A DNA stretch of 64,000 nt from NCBI GenBank assembly GCA_023055505.1, contig JALIRH010000007.1, forward strand, positions 28,005,720-28,069,719, read 5' to 3'. This document shows, piece after piece, positions 1 to 11,915 of this stretch. The DNA comes from Callipepla californica brunnescens. Its lineage: Eukaryota; Chordata; Aves; Galliformes; Odontophoridae. Made by a program: the position numbers and the translations under genes. Position 1 is the stretch's first letter. Every line of letters begins with the position of its first letter. The notes beneath the pieces are model-generated. The model did not search any database. It was not told where the DNA came from and saw only the letters and a program-made list of their open reading frames with translations.

Positions 1-83
1 ATCTCCCATAGCAAGGTAATCTGTTTTGTTACCAAACTAAACCAAGGAATGACACCTCTGTGAACATGAAGGCCAAGGGAGGC

Positions 84-335
84 CTTGTCCCTCTCTATTC
101 TGCGCTTGTTAGAGCTCACCTGGAGTATTGCATCCAGATGTCCTCAGTACAGAAGAGGTGTGGACCTGTTGGAGCGCAACCAGAGGAGGGCCACAAAAAA
201 GATCCAAGGGATGGAACACCTCTCCTGTGAGGGCAGGCTGTGAGAGCTGGGGCTGTTCAGCCTAGAGAAGAGAAAGCTCCAGAGGGACTTAAGAGCAGCC
301 TTTCAATACCTACAGGGGCTAGAAGAAAGAATACC
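84..335 (+). mobile_element. CR1: CR1 LINE fragment (truncated at both ends)
   Basis: The sequence follows the late ORF2 / 3' region of avian CR1: a 'cacctggagtattg' block, 'ggacctgttggagcgcaacc', 'gagggccacaaaaaagatcc', 'ggaacacctctcctgtgagg' and 'ctgttcagcctagagaag' occur in the family order on the + strand. Both the 5' portion and the 3' octamer tail are missing; similarity fades after the 'caggggctagaagaaag' stretch. The open frame that crosses its right end is a chance frame. This is a dead non-LTR retrotransposon copy. Confidence 0.88.
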
Positions 336-1871
336 ACCTTTCTAAGAAACCCATTGGCAAACTCACCAGAAGTACTCAGCTTGAAATTTCATCAACTTAC
401 ATCTTATAAAATCACATTCTTGGGAAAAATGATAAAGTGATATTGAAAAATGAAAGACAAATTCCTGATGCTATTAGCACAGACTCCACAACCAGCTTGG
501 TAAGCTGTGGGAAGACAGCCAGGACAACCACACTTTCTTTAACATCTCTTAAGACTTAGATGCTTTAAACCAAACCAATCCTCTGTGCAGATCCACTGAT
601 GGTAAAAGCTCTTTGAGTCTTTTGAATACATTTCTGTAATGTAAATGCAACTTTTCTTTTCCTCAGGCAGTTTCTGTGTGAGCAATAGATGCCTTTGTTA
701 CAGAAAGCACATACCATGCAGTGGCAAAAACTACAGAGGGGTTTATCCATTATTTTGTAGACAAATAGTTTTTAAATTTATTCCTTTGTTCCCACTTGTA
801 TCTCAGCATAAAGCTTATGTATGCTTAAGAAGTCTCTGTCTTAGCAGACTTCTACAGTGAAGAAATTATCATCCAGACTTCTCTCCAGCTGAAAAAAAAT
901 TACTCTAACTTAACATCGACATCTTTGTCATGGAAAAAGAAGAGAAATAGAAGAAACACACATCTCTCTGTTTTATTCTTGAGAAACTTAGTGCTTCCTC
1001 TCACTCCTCATCCACTCACCAAAACAGGCTTTTTTCTCCAGACAGATTGGGAATGAGTGTCACTCACAGTATCACATTTTCTGCCTGAGGCTAATTCTGC
1101 CCTAACTCTACCACAAGGTTTGCCTTTCTTAAGGATAAAAAAAAAAAGAAAAGAAAGAACCCTCTGTGATGTGTTGGTCCTACTCTGCTACCTCAATACC
1201 TTAGCACTGATTTGTACTCCCTGTGCAAAAGTCTTCTACTGAAGGCAGTTTATTATTTCAGCCTATAAAAGTAAACAGACATAGGTAAAAAGGCCTAACA
1301 TTTAACACTTGGTGGACTGGGTTATGAAAAGACTGCTTCTGGAGAAGTCCTACTTCCATTGGAGAAGAAATGGGGAAAGCAAAGACTATCTAAAATACAT
1401 ATTCAAATGTATATAACCACCCCAGACACAGTTTAAATAATAGAATTCACTCAAAGCAGGCTTCTAGGCACTATATTTTTCGGTCTAACCTAGTTATCAT
1501 AAGCTCAATTTATGCATAATGGGCAGTAAATGTCAAATCTACAGAGGATTTATGTAACAGTAAAACAGGATCAAGAACAGTTCAGGTGTATAAACTCACC
1601 AGAGAGTGCTTTTGTCCACTGACTGTAAAATTATCCTAGTGTGAACATCTCCAACTTAAAACCCTAATATGAAGTGACATAAATCCTACTTTCAGGATAT
1701 GTGAGGCCAAGGAATTCTGGTCCGTAAAATAACAGGAATAATGCTGTAGCAGCACTCGCCTGTGTTTCTGCTGCCAGTGTCTTACATTGTGGTCTAGCCC
1801 TCTTCACTCAACATGTAGAGGGGAACATGGTCCATCCATATTTCTTACTTGAATGTTGATTGCACACTAAA

Positions 1872-1888
1872 TTTTTTTTTTTTTTTTT
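1872..1888. repeat. Poly(T) run, 17 bases
   Basis: Uninterrupted T17. No adjacent SINE or processed-gene sequence recognised, so it is called a simple mononucleotide repeat. Confidence 0.9.
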
Positions 1889-2721
1889 ACCAGAAAAAGG
1901 TAATCTTTGGAAAACATACAAAGAAATACAAAACTACAACAACAAACAAGAAGCAATTATGAAACCTTACTTGATAGACTGCATGTCTAAATAAGAGACT
2001 GTTCAGGCAATAAAAATGTTTGGACTTAACGGTGTGCCTACAAGCAGCTATTAAAAGTTAATCCTCAAGCACAGCTTTTTGTGCTGTTATTGTGGTAATG
2101 CAGGGCTAAAATAAGCTCAGACCATGAGTACCCCAGCAGCCCATCATAGGTACCCTCAGATTAGGGACCCATAGCCCCTTTCTGTTCCCCAGGTGCAGTC
2201 TCACACCTTCACCATATCCAATGTGCATGTGAGAACATACTGCAGCGCTGAATTCTCCTCTCTCCACTTCCACAAATGCATTCCTTCATGCACCTTAACC
2301 TACTGATGTGACTCATCAATATCAGGTAAAGATGGGATGTCCAGGAAGATTTTCAATCCAAAATGAACTACAGAAGACCTTGAGAGGAAAATTATCATCT
2401 TGTACAATCAAACAGATCCAAGTGATAGGCTTAGCCTTAAAACAGAAACACTTTATTGGTGAAAGCATCTTGAAGACAAATGACACTCTGGGCACAGCAG
2501 CTATTTTACCTTCATTTCTCTTAAGTTAGAGAATTCGTGAAGGTGAAAAGAGATTAGGTAAAGCAGCCTACCTAAAGCTTTGGTCTGCAAGCACACCACA
2601 ATGTAAAAATTGCACTGGTTGAGATTAGAAAGCGGCCTATAGGGCTAGAACAGATTTGCATACATTGATTTCCTTTTCAAAACACCTACATTTTAATAAT
2701 TGTGAGAAGACAATTCCAGTC

Positions 2722-2740
2722 AAAAAAAAAAAAAAAAAAA
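2722..2740. repeat. Poly(A) run, 19 bases
   Basis: Uninterrupted A19. The upstream sequence shows no polyadenylation signal in the usual place and no coding similarity, so there is no support for a processed pseudogene. Confidence 0.9.
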
Positions 2741-3178
2741 GAGCATCTGTGTATTACTGGGTCTGTCTGATTTTATTTCTTGAGATATCAAGCTTCTAGA
2801 GAGAAAAAGTTTTCATTTTGCTCCCCATGCAAAAAACTCCAAACTTTAGGATATAAAACAGTTTGGTTTTTTTTTTTTCTGATTGAATTCAATCCAAGTA
2901 GAAGGAACAAACTGAAATGCACAATATACAACTTGTGATTGAATTTTAAATATTTCTATGGTTATTATGAAATTCCATGATGTTCTCACAAACGTGCAGA
3001 CAAAATAACAGCATCTTTGAAGAATTCTGTGCTCTCATTTTACTTTACAGTGAATTTAAGCAAAATCCAATATGCTTACTAAGATAAGAAATACATTTTA
3101 ATATATAGTTTTAAAGTAAATGAATCTCATCAAAACATTTGTCCAGGGGGCTAAGCTAATCAGCTGTGAAATTCCATT

Positions 3179-3215
3179 GAGTTCATGGAGTTTCGATGAG
3201 TTCATTGAGTTTGGT
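3179..3215. repeat. Short imperfect tandem repeat
   Basis: Two adjacent units beginning 'gagttcat' (gagttcatggagtttcgat, then gagttcattgagtttgg) differ at a few bases. A small local duplication with no evident function. Confidence 0.6.
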
Positions 3216-3917
3216 ATTCTATTTTCCTTCAAGAATAGTAGTTCAACCTTTAAAACCTGAAGATATTAGTAGAATTGTTAATCCTCCAGCATTTTTAGAA
3301 AACAAGACCTGGAAATGATTCAGAGGATGAAGGTGATCTAACTCTTGAGAATGCTCATGTTTGACCCACTTCCTCAAGGCTCCGTGCATTCCACAGCAGG
3401 ATGTATCTTATTGTAAAGGAAGAAGCTGGAACTGGTGGCACATCCTGAACAAATTAATTTATCTTGGGAGATTATGGAGCAGATCTGGGGCATCTACCCC
3501 ACACTGAGTTGTTTATACATTGTAGAATCTCTAGTCTAAGTGAGACCAGTTGGATTATCCACTTCTGACAACTGCAGGCCTTGTCATTTCATCATTTTGT
3601 ATCTGCATTGTGTTTGGTTGAAACAAATCTGACTAGAGGCACTAACACATTGATTTTTGAAGACCTCACTGGATGGGTTTGTTCCAATGGCTAATCCCCT
3701 TCCTGAGGATTAGATTTCTAACATATCCAATCCGCTAAAATTTATGGGACAGTATAGCTAGAGTACAAGTCATTTATTAGTGGGTGTAGATAGACATTAG
3801 ACAGAAGGAAAAATATCCATGTTTTGAGCATCCTCCACCCATAATAGGCAAACCATTCCAAAGAATGCATAAAGTTTGTTAACTTTTCTTTGCACATACG
3901 CACTTGTGCATATACAA

Positions 3918-4235
3918 CAGAAGATGGCCTTATTGCATCAAACAAGAGGTCTATCTAGCCTGACATCAGGCTCCTTAGTGTGACCAGATTGAAAGCATAG
4001 GGAAATGAATAAAATCAGGTCAAGCATATGTGATATTCCCTCCACATATTCTCCCTGACAACAAGCCTCAAGATCAAGGACTTCCTGAGTCAGGCCTTCT
4101 CCTCTTATAGTTCTGTTGTCAATGGAACTAATGATATCTATATATCTTTATCTCAAAACCACCTCTTCAGTGGACACTCTTCAGCTCTGGGATTTTCAGC
4201 ATCTTTAACAACTCTAGAGTTGTGACCCACCAAAG
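3918..4235 (-). mobile_element. Ancient, strongly diverged CR1-type LINE fragment
   Basis: Read on the + strand, 'aagaggtctatctagcctga', 'agggaaatgaataaaatcag' and 'aaggacttcctgagtcagg' follow in order a 3'-region CR1-type repeat common in turtles, crocodilians and birds, whose usual form reads 'ccagaggtccatctagccca' and 'agggaatgaacagaacaggt'. The match goes on weakly to about 4235 ('cagcatctttaacaactcta'). It lacks the young avian octamer tail and is much more diverged than the other copies, so it probably predates them. Orientation is inferred from the order of blocks. An old CR1-related family other than the one I have in mind is possible. Confidence 0.55.
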
Positions 4236-6973
4236 CACAGACAGCCGTTCCTCTTTGGCATCCCTGCTGCAGTAGACTGCAGCAATTACATTCTGCACTG
4301 AGCAGTCAGTACTGCAAACTCTTGCCCAAAATGTCACCAGGAAGCTGAGAAAGGAGAGGAAGCAGGCAACCTTCCCATATATCTACCAAAGAAGATGACC
4401 CCAAGTACATGCACATATCCCAAAGACACAGTGTGGCCTGGTTAGAACCAGCACAGAACTAGCCTTGGTCAGAGAAGTGTGTCATTTTCATGGATGTCAA
4501 TTTTGCCATGGCAGAAATTTGCTCTTCTTTTACTTCTTCAGTGTAATCAATAGTTTCCTAGCTCCTATGACAGATGCTGTACTGACATCCATGTCATTAA
4601 GATGGACAGAAACACTGTTCACTTCATCCTCTTCCAGTTCGGTTGCCAGCAGCTAAAATCTTGTTTCATTTCTTTCTACAGTCTTGTGAACACACCTTTC
4701 TAATTTGTTTTGCCAGTAGTGAAGTCTGCTCCATGCCACATGAATTTAGTCACACTGTGACAGTAACATTGACTTCGCTGTCATGTTAGAGAGAGTCACA
4801 AAATCCATCCTGCAAACCTTATGAAGACAGCAAACTTAAAAAGATTTAGTGACAGTTAACTCTAATATTCTATCAAACTTTTCATGAAGAAACTATTTGA
4901 GCTGGTATTTTGGATCAATCTGCTGCCTATTGCCTTTGTAGCAGGAACAATTATAGGCCCAAATATTTCTCTTACTCTCTTGACACTACACAACCAATCA
5001 TTTGACAAAACCTTCATAGACATGGGTGAACATCATAAGCAACTTTTTCATGGTTGCTTGTTTTCCCCTACTGCAGTGCTGTTTCCTTCCCTTTTTGCAA
5101 CTAGGCTAATGTATCTGATGCCTTCTGGCAGAAATGCTCACCACAGCTGGAAGTTCCAGCTGAAAAGGAGCAGAAAACAAATTCTGCATCCCTAATTACT
5201 TTTATCACTAGAAAAGGGACCCCTGGAGAATTCTGTAAACGGTTCTAGTCTACATGACCCAGAGAATGTCATTAAATCTTGGAAGCTAGCACCTCAGTCC
5301 CAAAGAGTTAACAACCTAATCTAAGATAAGATTTGACATGTCACTGCAGCAAACCCCATGGGAGTAAGGATGTCAGGGCTCTCTGAGATAAATACCACAT
5401 CACTCCAGAAAAAGTTAGAAAGCCAAAAAACATTCTAAATTCTGTTTGATGGAGTTCGAACAAAGAAATGCAGACATTCACCTGGCTATAAGCAAGTGGT
5501 AGTTTTCTTCAGTCAACATGGATCCTGAAGATAATCACAAAGAAACGCAGGGGGTGAGGTGAGAGATTAGCACAGGGACAGACTGTCATTAAAAGACAGC
5601 ATAAGTGAGGAGATTACTGCTCTGTTGGCTGAGCAAGCAGCAAATAAAGCACTTCAGCAAAGCCCCACTTGGAACAAGAATAGTGCAAAAATGCAGCAAA
5701 TTTTTAAGCAAACAAAACAATTAAGCATGAGGAAATTCTGCATGATTTTCCTGTTCTATGCTTTTCCTCCATCACTTTTTAGTGTTGTTGACACCAAAGT
5801 TGCTGTCAGCTTCCTTCCAACTCAGTGCCAGTCACAGCCCAGGCAGATGACTGCAAGAGGTGCTCAGCACAGGTCTAAATCTTCAAGACAAGATTGAGCT
5901 GTACAAGTACAAAGGGACCAGCCCAAAAAAGGAGATGTTACAAAAGGAAGGAAAAATGAACACTCACCCATCACAAAAAAACACAGGCTCACAGAGAAGA
6001 AGAAGAAAAATAAAATCCCTCCAACATGAAGGACCTCCAAGAAGAGATACTTCTTCAGCGGCAGTCAGACCTTAAATAAGACCTAAGAGGGGTGGAGCCT
6101 GGCTCCACCCTTCTGGTCGCACAGTTGAATTGCCTTCACCTGTGTTCCCAGGGCTGACCAGCTCTTTCCTTCAGGTGCTCAGTCACAGGTTCAGGCCATG
6201 ACTCAGCAGTCCCCCATACAACAGGTTATCTAGTCTTTGAGGTATTCATTTTGAAAGGATATACAGAAAAAATGTATGGCTGTGGTGAATCCTACAGGTG
6301 GCCACATTGTCTCTGTGGTCATTTTGACTACTGCTATAAAAGAGAGAAACAGACTAATGATGATCTCAAGCACAAAGTCCCAGGAGAAAGGCACTGAGGC
6401 TTTTGTGGTGTGGTCAGGAAGGACAGAAGGGACAGAGGAGAGTCTCGGGTCCGAGCAAGATATGCTAGTAAGGAAAACTATTCCCTACAATGGACAAGGG
6501 TAGGTTTTGATTCAGAGGGGATGCTGGATGGAGCTGGGCCTGGAAGCTACCAAGAAAAAGAGCCCAGGGTCAGTTATTTGGGCATGCTTCCACCAGGAAG
6601 GTGATGCTTTTATGGGAATACTTATGAAGAGGCCAGTCTACAGAGATATATCTGGCAGGTGAAACATGCCAAACAAGTAGCAGTCTACGTTAAATTTACA
6701 AGTGAAACCTTATTTGATTTTTATATTATCTTTTTTGCTGTTGCTTTTTTGTTTATTTTTGAAAGAATAATAGATTAGATAATAACTTAACAGGGGGATG
6801 ACATCCTGATGACAGAGAAAAACTCAGAAAAGACCTGAATGCATAAGAGATTAAGAACTGGTGAAGCTGCCATGAGACAGCATTTATTCAGAGGAGTTTC
6901 TTCTTACCAGCAAATCACTTCTTTACAAGCAGCTTTGCATGTGCCACGTTTACTAGATATCGTGTTGTAACTG
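4236..6973. other. Non-coding stretch, no gene recognised
   Basis: Contains short chance frames only (the longest about 103 codons at 4884-5195, + strand, with no recognisable domain) and a perfect 10-bp-arm palindrome at 6090-6110. No repeat family recognised. Confidence 0.55.
6090..6110. repeat. Perfect inverted repeat, 10-bp arms with 1-base centre
   Basis: Arms gggtggagcc (6090-6099) and ggctccaccc (6101-6110) are exact reverse complements around a single T. No U-run follows on either side that would suggest a transcript end. Role unknown. Confidence 0.85.
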
Positions 6974-7200
6974 CAGAATCACAGAGTCCCAGAGTGGCTG
7001 AGGCTGGCAGGGCTCTCTGGACCTATCTGGTCCATCCTGCCCAAGCAGGGGCACCCCAAGCAGGGTGCTTAGGGAGGGCCATGTCCTCCATAGCCTTTGG
7101 GCAACCTGTGCCAACTCTCCATCACCCACATAGCGCAGAAATGCTGCCTAGTGTTCAGAAAGAAGCACCTGTGCTCCAGCTTGTGCCAACTGCCTCTAGG
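6974..7200 (-). mobile_element. CR1: CR1 LINE 3' fragment
   Basis: Reads in reverse as the end of a CR1: 'agaatcacagagtcccagag' marks the 3' tail, followed by 'ggctggcagggctctctgga', 'ctggtccatcctgcccaagc' and 'gggcaacctgtgccaactct'. The 3' end is at the left. It is the same subtype as the + strand fragment near 59300-59416 ('ccagatggacccagagggcc'). 5' truncated, non-coding. Confidence 0.82.
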
Positions 7201-10200
7201 TATTCCTGCTGCCAGGCATTACCAGTGTAACAGCAGCTTTCACTGTGACCTGTAAGACTGATGGGGCCTTTGAAAACATGACAAAGAGTTAAACAAACTG
7301 ACTAACAAGCAAACGCACCAACATATTTTCTTATTAAATCCATTACTGTTATGTTTTATCTTCCTTTCTAAAAATTTCCTGTAGAAAGTTATGTTATGAC
7401 TAACACTTGTGGTTTGTTTGTTTTTCCAAATAAATCCTTTCTCTGGGTACATCATTAAAGAATGTGTTACTGTCAGGTCTGGTGAAACTGTAATTACAGC
7501 AAGCATAATAAATAAAAGCGTAACGGCTCTGCTGCATAAATAATGGCTCATTATCTCAGTTTTATTGGTGTTTAGTTTACTGAGCCAATAACTCCTGCTG
7601 CATACCCAAAGAAACTGTACACTTCTAATCTGAACAATTTATGCTAGGTTAAGTGAAAGAAGTAAAGGAAGAGCTTTCATAGCAAAAAGGGCATTTGATC
7701 ACTTCTGTGGCGCTCCTTCACGGGCTTGCACTATGGCCTCCCAGCTAAGGAGATGGAATAGCACCTTACATTTCCATGATGCTTACCGTGGGTGGTAGCA
7801 GCATAGCAACCCATCTCCGTAACAGGGTGCACACAGGTGTATAGCCCCCACAAAATCCCTGTGTCACTCTGTGGGGTTAATGCTTTGGACCTGTCCACAT
7901 CACTTCATTCTGTGGGTACTGGTGGTAGAGAAGCTCCAGCTCCAACCATTGCTCCTGGCCTTGCCATCCCAGTCTCTCCAGGACACCTTTCACATTTCCG
8001 TGTACTGATTTTTTATCTTCAAACCTCTTGAACATTTGTTTCCATTTCAGTACCCTTGAGTGAGATTATTAAGACATCATTGCTGATGTGAAACCTGCCA
8101 GCCTCCTCAGGATGCTTAATTTCCACCTGTCTGATGAGGGAAAGATGTTAGCTCCTGACTTTGCACCTTTGTGTGTATTTTTACATCCCAAGCCAATATG
8201 GAGCAATAAAAACAAGAGCAAAGCCAAGAGTCTGAATGGAGGCATGCAAGAGTGAGATTTTCTCATGCCTCCTACCTCCTCTCCAGTGCAGGTGTGATTT
8301 AGCCCTTCAAGGTAGGCAGAACCTGTGTAGAGAATTTTTGTCCCACTGCTTTCATGGCACAGCGTGGCATCAGGCTCTGATAGGTCTGGCAATCACTTTG
8401 CTTTCTGCCACTTGCATAATAATAAATGAAGTAGAATCTCCAGGAACACTTCGAAGTGAATAGTGGAAATGTAGACCTGATTCTGGTATCCCAATCTGCT
8501 GAATGATTCTTCCCCATTGTAAACACACCTGTGGAAAGCCATGGGGCTGCTCACACTAAGAGCAGACAAAACTAGGCCCTTGACAACTATTTACAGAGAC
8601 ATCATTCTGCTGATCGCAGCTACGAAACAATAAGTGGTAACTGATACATCTTCAAGCTAGGCAAGCCATTGAATTATCACAGCATAACAAGTTACCATAT
8701 GTTGCCTGGGTCCTGGTAACAGCCTGTACCTGTGCTCCTTTCCCTTGGCACACGAAGTCCTTTGGATTTGCCATAAGGAAGAAGTGTCTGTGGATATTTT
8801 CCCTGGCCTCATAGAGCACAGGGACCTGGAAGCTGTCTTGTCTTCACTGTGACCAAGCTGGCTGCTGGTAGGAAAGGGTTTTAGCCTCACCTCTAAGGGT
8901 GCTGCAGGTCCCAGAGTTTAGATGCTGGCCCAGGAGCATTCAGCTGGGCAAAAAGGCCAGAGACAAACTACTGGTGGTGGCCTCCAGAAGGGAGGGATGG
9001 TGACACCTGCCAAGGACACAGCATGTTCCCTCACTTCATCTGCAGCTGAAGGAGCAGGAGTGACTGACCATTATCCAACAGCACCAGTTGTTATTCACGA
9101 GAATACTGCTATTCATGAGAGCAAACATCACCACAAAGGTATTATTGCCAAATACCCCAAGCAGGTCCCAGTTCCACGTATTCCAATGACATCACACTTT
9201 TCCTCATGTAGCATGAACCCTAATATCTTTCAACACTACACTTCTAAAAGCTTTTATTCCTTCCTGGAACCCTTTTGAGTCACTCCCATGTGGACTAACC
9301 TGCAGTCTTGCAGATGGTGACTGTCTCCTTCAATTCCACAGTCTCCTTTGGTAAGGAGGCCCTCTCCTGGAGCTGGTGCCACTCTTTCTACCAGCGGTCT
9401 CTCTTCCTCTATCAACTTGCAAGTCCATGAATCTTCTTCTACCAGCATGCTCTCCTCTCTAGGTGACTCTGGCTGATCACAGTATGCAACAGGATGCTTA
9501 GGAATTAAGGCGTCAACAGAATGATCCAGAATGACCCAGAACATTGGCAAACAATGTATTTTCTACCACCATTACAATCTTCTGATATTTTGTTCAATTG
9601 AAATTGTGTTCAGAAATGTTGTAAAAATAACACCACAGAAACCCGCTGAAAATGCTAGGTTTTGCCTTGAATATTGACAGCCTGGGCTGAAACTATATTT
9701 TTAAGCCAAATTTCAACTTAATACAGCCAGCTTTAGGCTAGGTTTAGTGCTCCAGGCATTTTTAAATAAAGATCTTCAAAGAGCTGTATTCACTATGCTC
9801 CCCAATTGAAGCGTCCATTTGGGCACTCATGAGACCTGGATTCTCAGCACAGACCCACGCTTCACCCTTTCCCAGAGCAGTAACACAATCTTCAGCCATC
9901 TGAAAACTTCTACCAAATACTTACCTTAGGAGTTTGACAGGCTGGCTCACTTCAGCGTGCCCATCTCTCCTGTCCTGAGTTGTCATTCTCACCACTGATA
10001 GACAACCACTGCCATGGTGTGGGGCACAAATCCCTTTCTGGCTCTCTTTCATAGCATAATATGGGTCCTACTTGCTGGTTTGCATCTTGGAGAAGCTACA
10101 TAGAAATCACCACCCTCCACCACACTCCCTCATTCTTTCCTCCCATAACATCTAGGGATATTTTAGAGTTTTCTTTCTATGTGTCTCACTGAGGATTCAC

Positions 10201-11560
10201 TTTCCAGAGCTGACATTAGCTCAACGGTAGTTGTTTTCAGTCATAATTGATATTTTGCACAGAGGAAGTACTAGTCTTTGTCAGTGCAAAACAGTTGGGT
10301 TTAATAAATTACATTCATTTGCCTGCCAAGTGGCTAGATTTGCTGTAATTGCCTAAATCCCCTCTATATGACCCTCATTTGGGGCTTTAATGCATAACTG
10401 CTGAAATGCCTTTCTGAATTCTGTGCTCTTTCTTTCATATATTCTCCCATATTTACAGACATCCTGTATAAATAATAATCATAAGCATTTTACAGGGAAA
10501 CTGAAAGATGAAATTGCCCCAGACCTATCTGTTACCAGGAACATTTGGTTTATATTTTGCTGTCATCTTGGTGATTTTTTCACTGAAGTCTATAAATTAC
10601 AGTGTAGAGAAAATATAATCTCTATCTTTTATTATAGTTCATATAGAACTAAAACTGTTCTGGAACATGACTGGTACATCACGAGCAAACTGCAAACAAT
10701 ACTATATAAACAAATAACATTAGGCTACAATCATTTGTGTACTCACTTGCAGAAGTGAATGCAATCTTGGGCAATTGCTGCATTTCACTGGAATTTCAGT
10801 ATTCACCTACAGCATTGCTTCAAAAGAAACTTGAGGTCTTGATGATCTGATATATATTTATTCTGAACTGTGGTTTGAGTGCCAATTTCATAGACTTTTT
10901 TTTTTCTAATGGAAATATACATAGGAAAAGAACAGGACTTCTGTTATTAAGGATTTAAAAAATCAATGCTAATTAAACTATGATTATATAGATCCATTCT
11001 CATTTTCTGAATACCACATTATCAGTAATTGGTTTAAACTTTATAGCCATATCTATATCATGTCCATTATCTAAGCAGATTCAAAGAATACTGGCTCTGT
11101 TCAAAGACAAATAATTGAACACATACAAATTTGCAAGAGAATATCCAGTGGAAAACCCCCTTTGACTTTGTCAAGAAATTTTGAACTAAAAGACCTTCTG
11201 GGACCTGGATGTCCTATTACAGTGGCACAAAACACCCATTTTCTTGTGGTTTGCAATAGTGACTACTTACTCAAAACTAAATAGAACTGTGAAGAATGCT
11301 TCAGACATTCTACTTAATGAGTTAATACTCCTTTACCGTAAAACAATGTAGTGACTGATCGTAACTTTCCTCAAACATGCTTAAGTTCAGTTTGTTTTTT
11401 GTTGAGGGGAAGGTATGGAAAGACTGGATTGAGATAAGCTCAGGGACTGATAATCAGCTCCTAAAATCGAATTCAGATGGGTAGTGACCAATATAGACAA
11501 ATAAACCATTCCTACTTGTGTTCAAGGACAAGCAGCAGATTATATCTGGGTTTTCTTATG
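7201..11560. other. Non-coding stretch, no gene recognised
   Basis: Several frames of 100-120 codons occur (8069-8392 minus, 8922-9278 plus, 10423-10758 plus), but none has recognisable domains and several begin without ATG. A consensus minus-strand splice donor (AAG|GTAAGT, read as 'acttacctt' at about 9922-9930) stands alone with only a weak acceptor above it. No repeat family recognised. Confidence 0.5.
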
Positions 11561-11915
11561 AATCATAGAATCACCAAGGTTGGTAAAGTCTTTCAAGATC
11601 ATCTGGTCCAATCATTCACCTACTACCAATATTTCTGTCCCATGTCCCTTTGTGCAAATATTTCTTGAACACCTCCAGCAAAGTTGACTCAACCATCTTC
11701 CTGGGCAGCCTATTCCAATGTCTGACCACTCTCCCAGGGAAGTTTTTCCTAATGTCCAACCTGAATCTCAATTGAGTTGAGGCAATTCGCTCTAGTCCTA
11801 TCTCTAGTTAAATGGGAGAAGAGGCCAACCCCCACCTTATCACAACTTCTTTTTAGGCAGTTGTAGAGAGCTGTATGGTCTCCCCTGAACCCCCTCTTCT
11901 CCAGCCTAGAAGGTG
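11561..11915 (-). mobile_element. CR1: CR1 LINE 3' fragment
   Basis: Begins with the reversed CR1 3' signature 'aatcatagaatcaccaaggt', then 'catctggtccaatcattcac', 'cttcctgggcagcctattcc', 'ttcctaatgtccaacctgaa' and ends near 'ccctcttctccagcctag'. This is a roughly 355-base 3' portion including the transition into the ORF2-proximal sequence. 5' truncated as is usual for CR1. Confidence 0.9.

Larger units (their letters stand above)
336..3917. other. Non-coding stretch, no gene recognised
   Basis: AT-leaning single-copy-looking DNA. Only short frames (up to about 70 codons) on both strands, none resembling a known protein. It holds a 17-base T run (1872-1888), a 19-base A run (2722-2740) and a short imperfect tandem repeat at 3179-3215. 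The A and T runs are not attached to any recognisable retroposed gene. Confidence 0.6.

Noticed and set aside
9254..9544. Acidic minus-strand frame of about 96 codons from ATG
   Set aside because: Mildly protein-like (Glu/Pro-rich) but with no recognisable domain, splice support or repeat match; kept out for lack of evidence.
9925..9996. Possible minus-strand exon ending in AAG|GTAAGT
   Set aside because: The donor is excellent, but the acceptor has a weak pyrimidine tract and no partner exon is visible.
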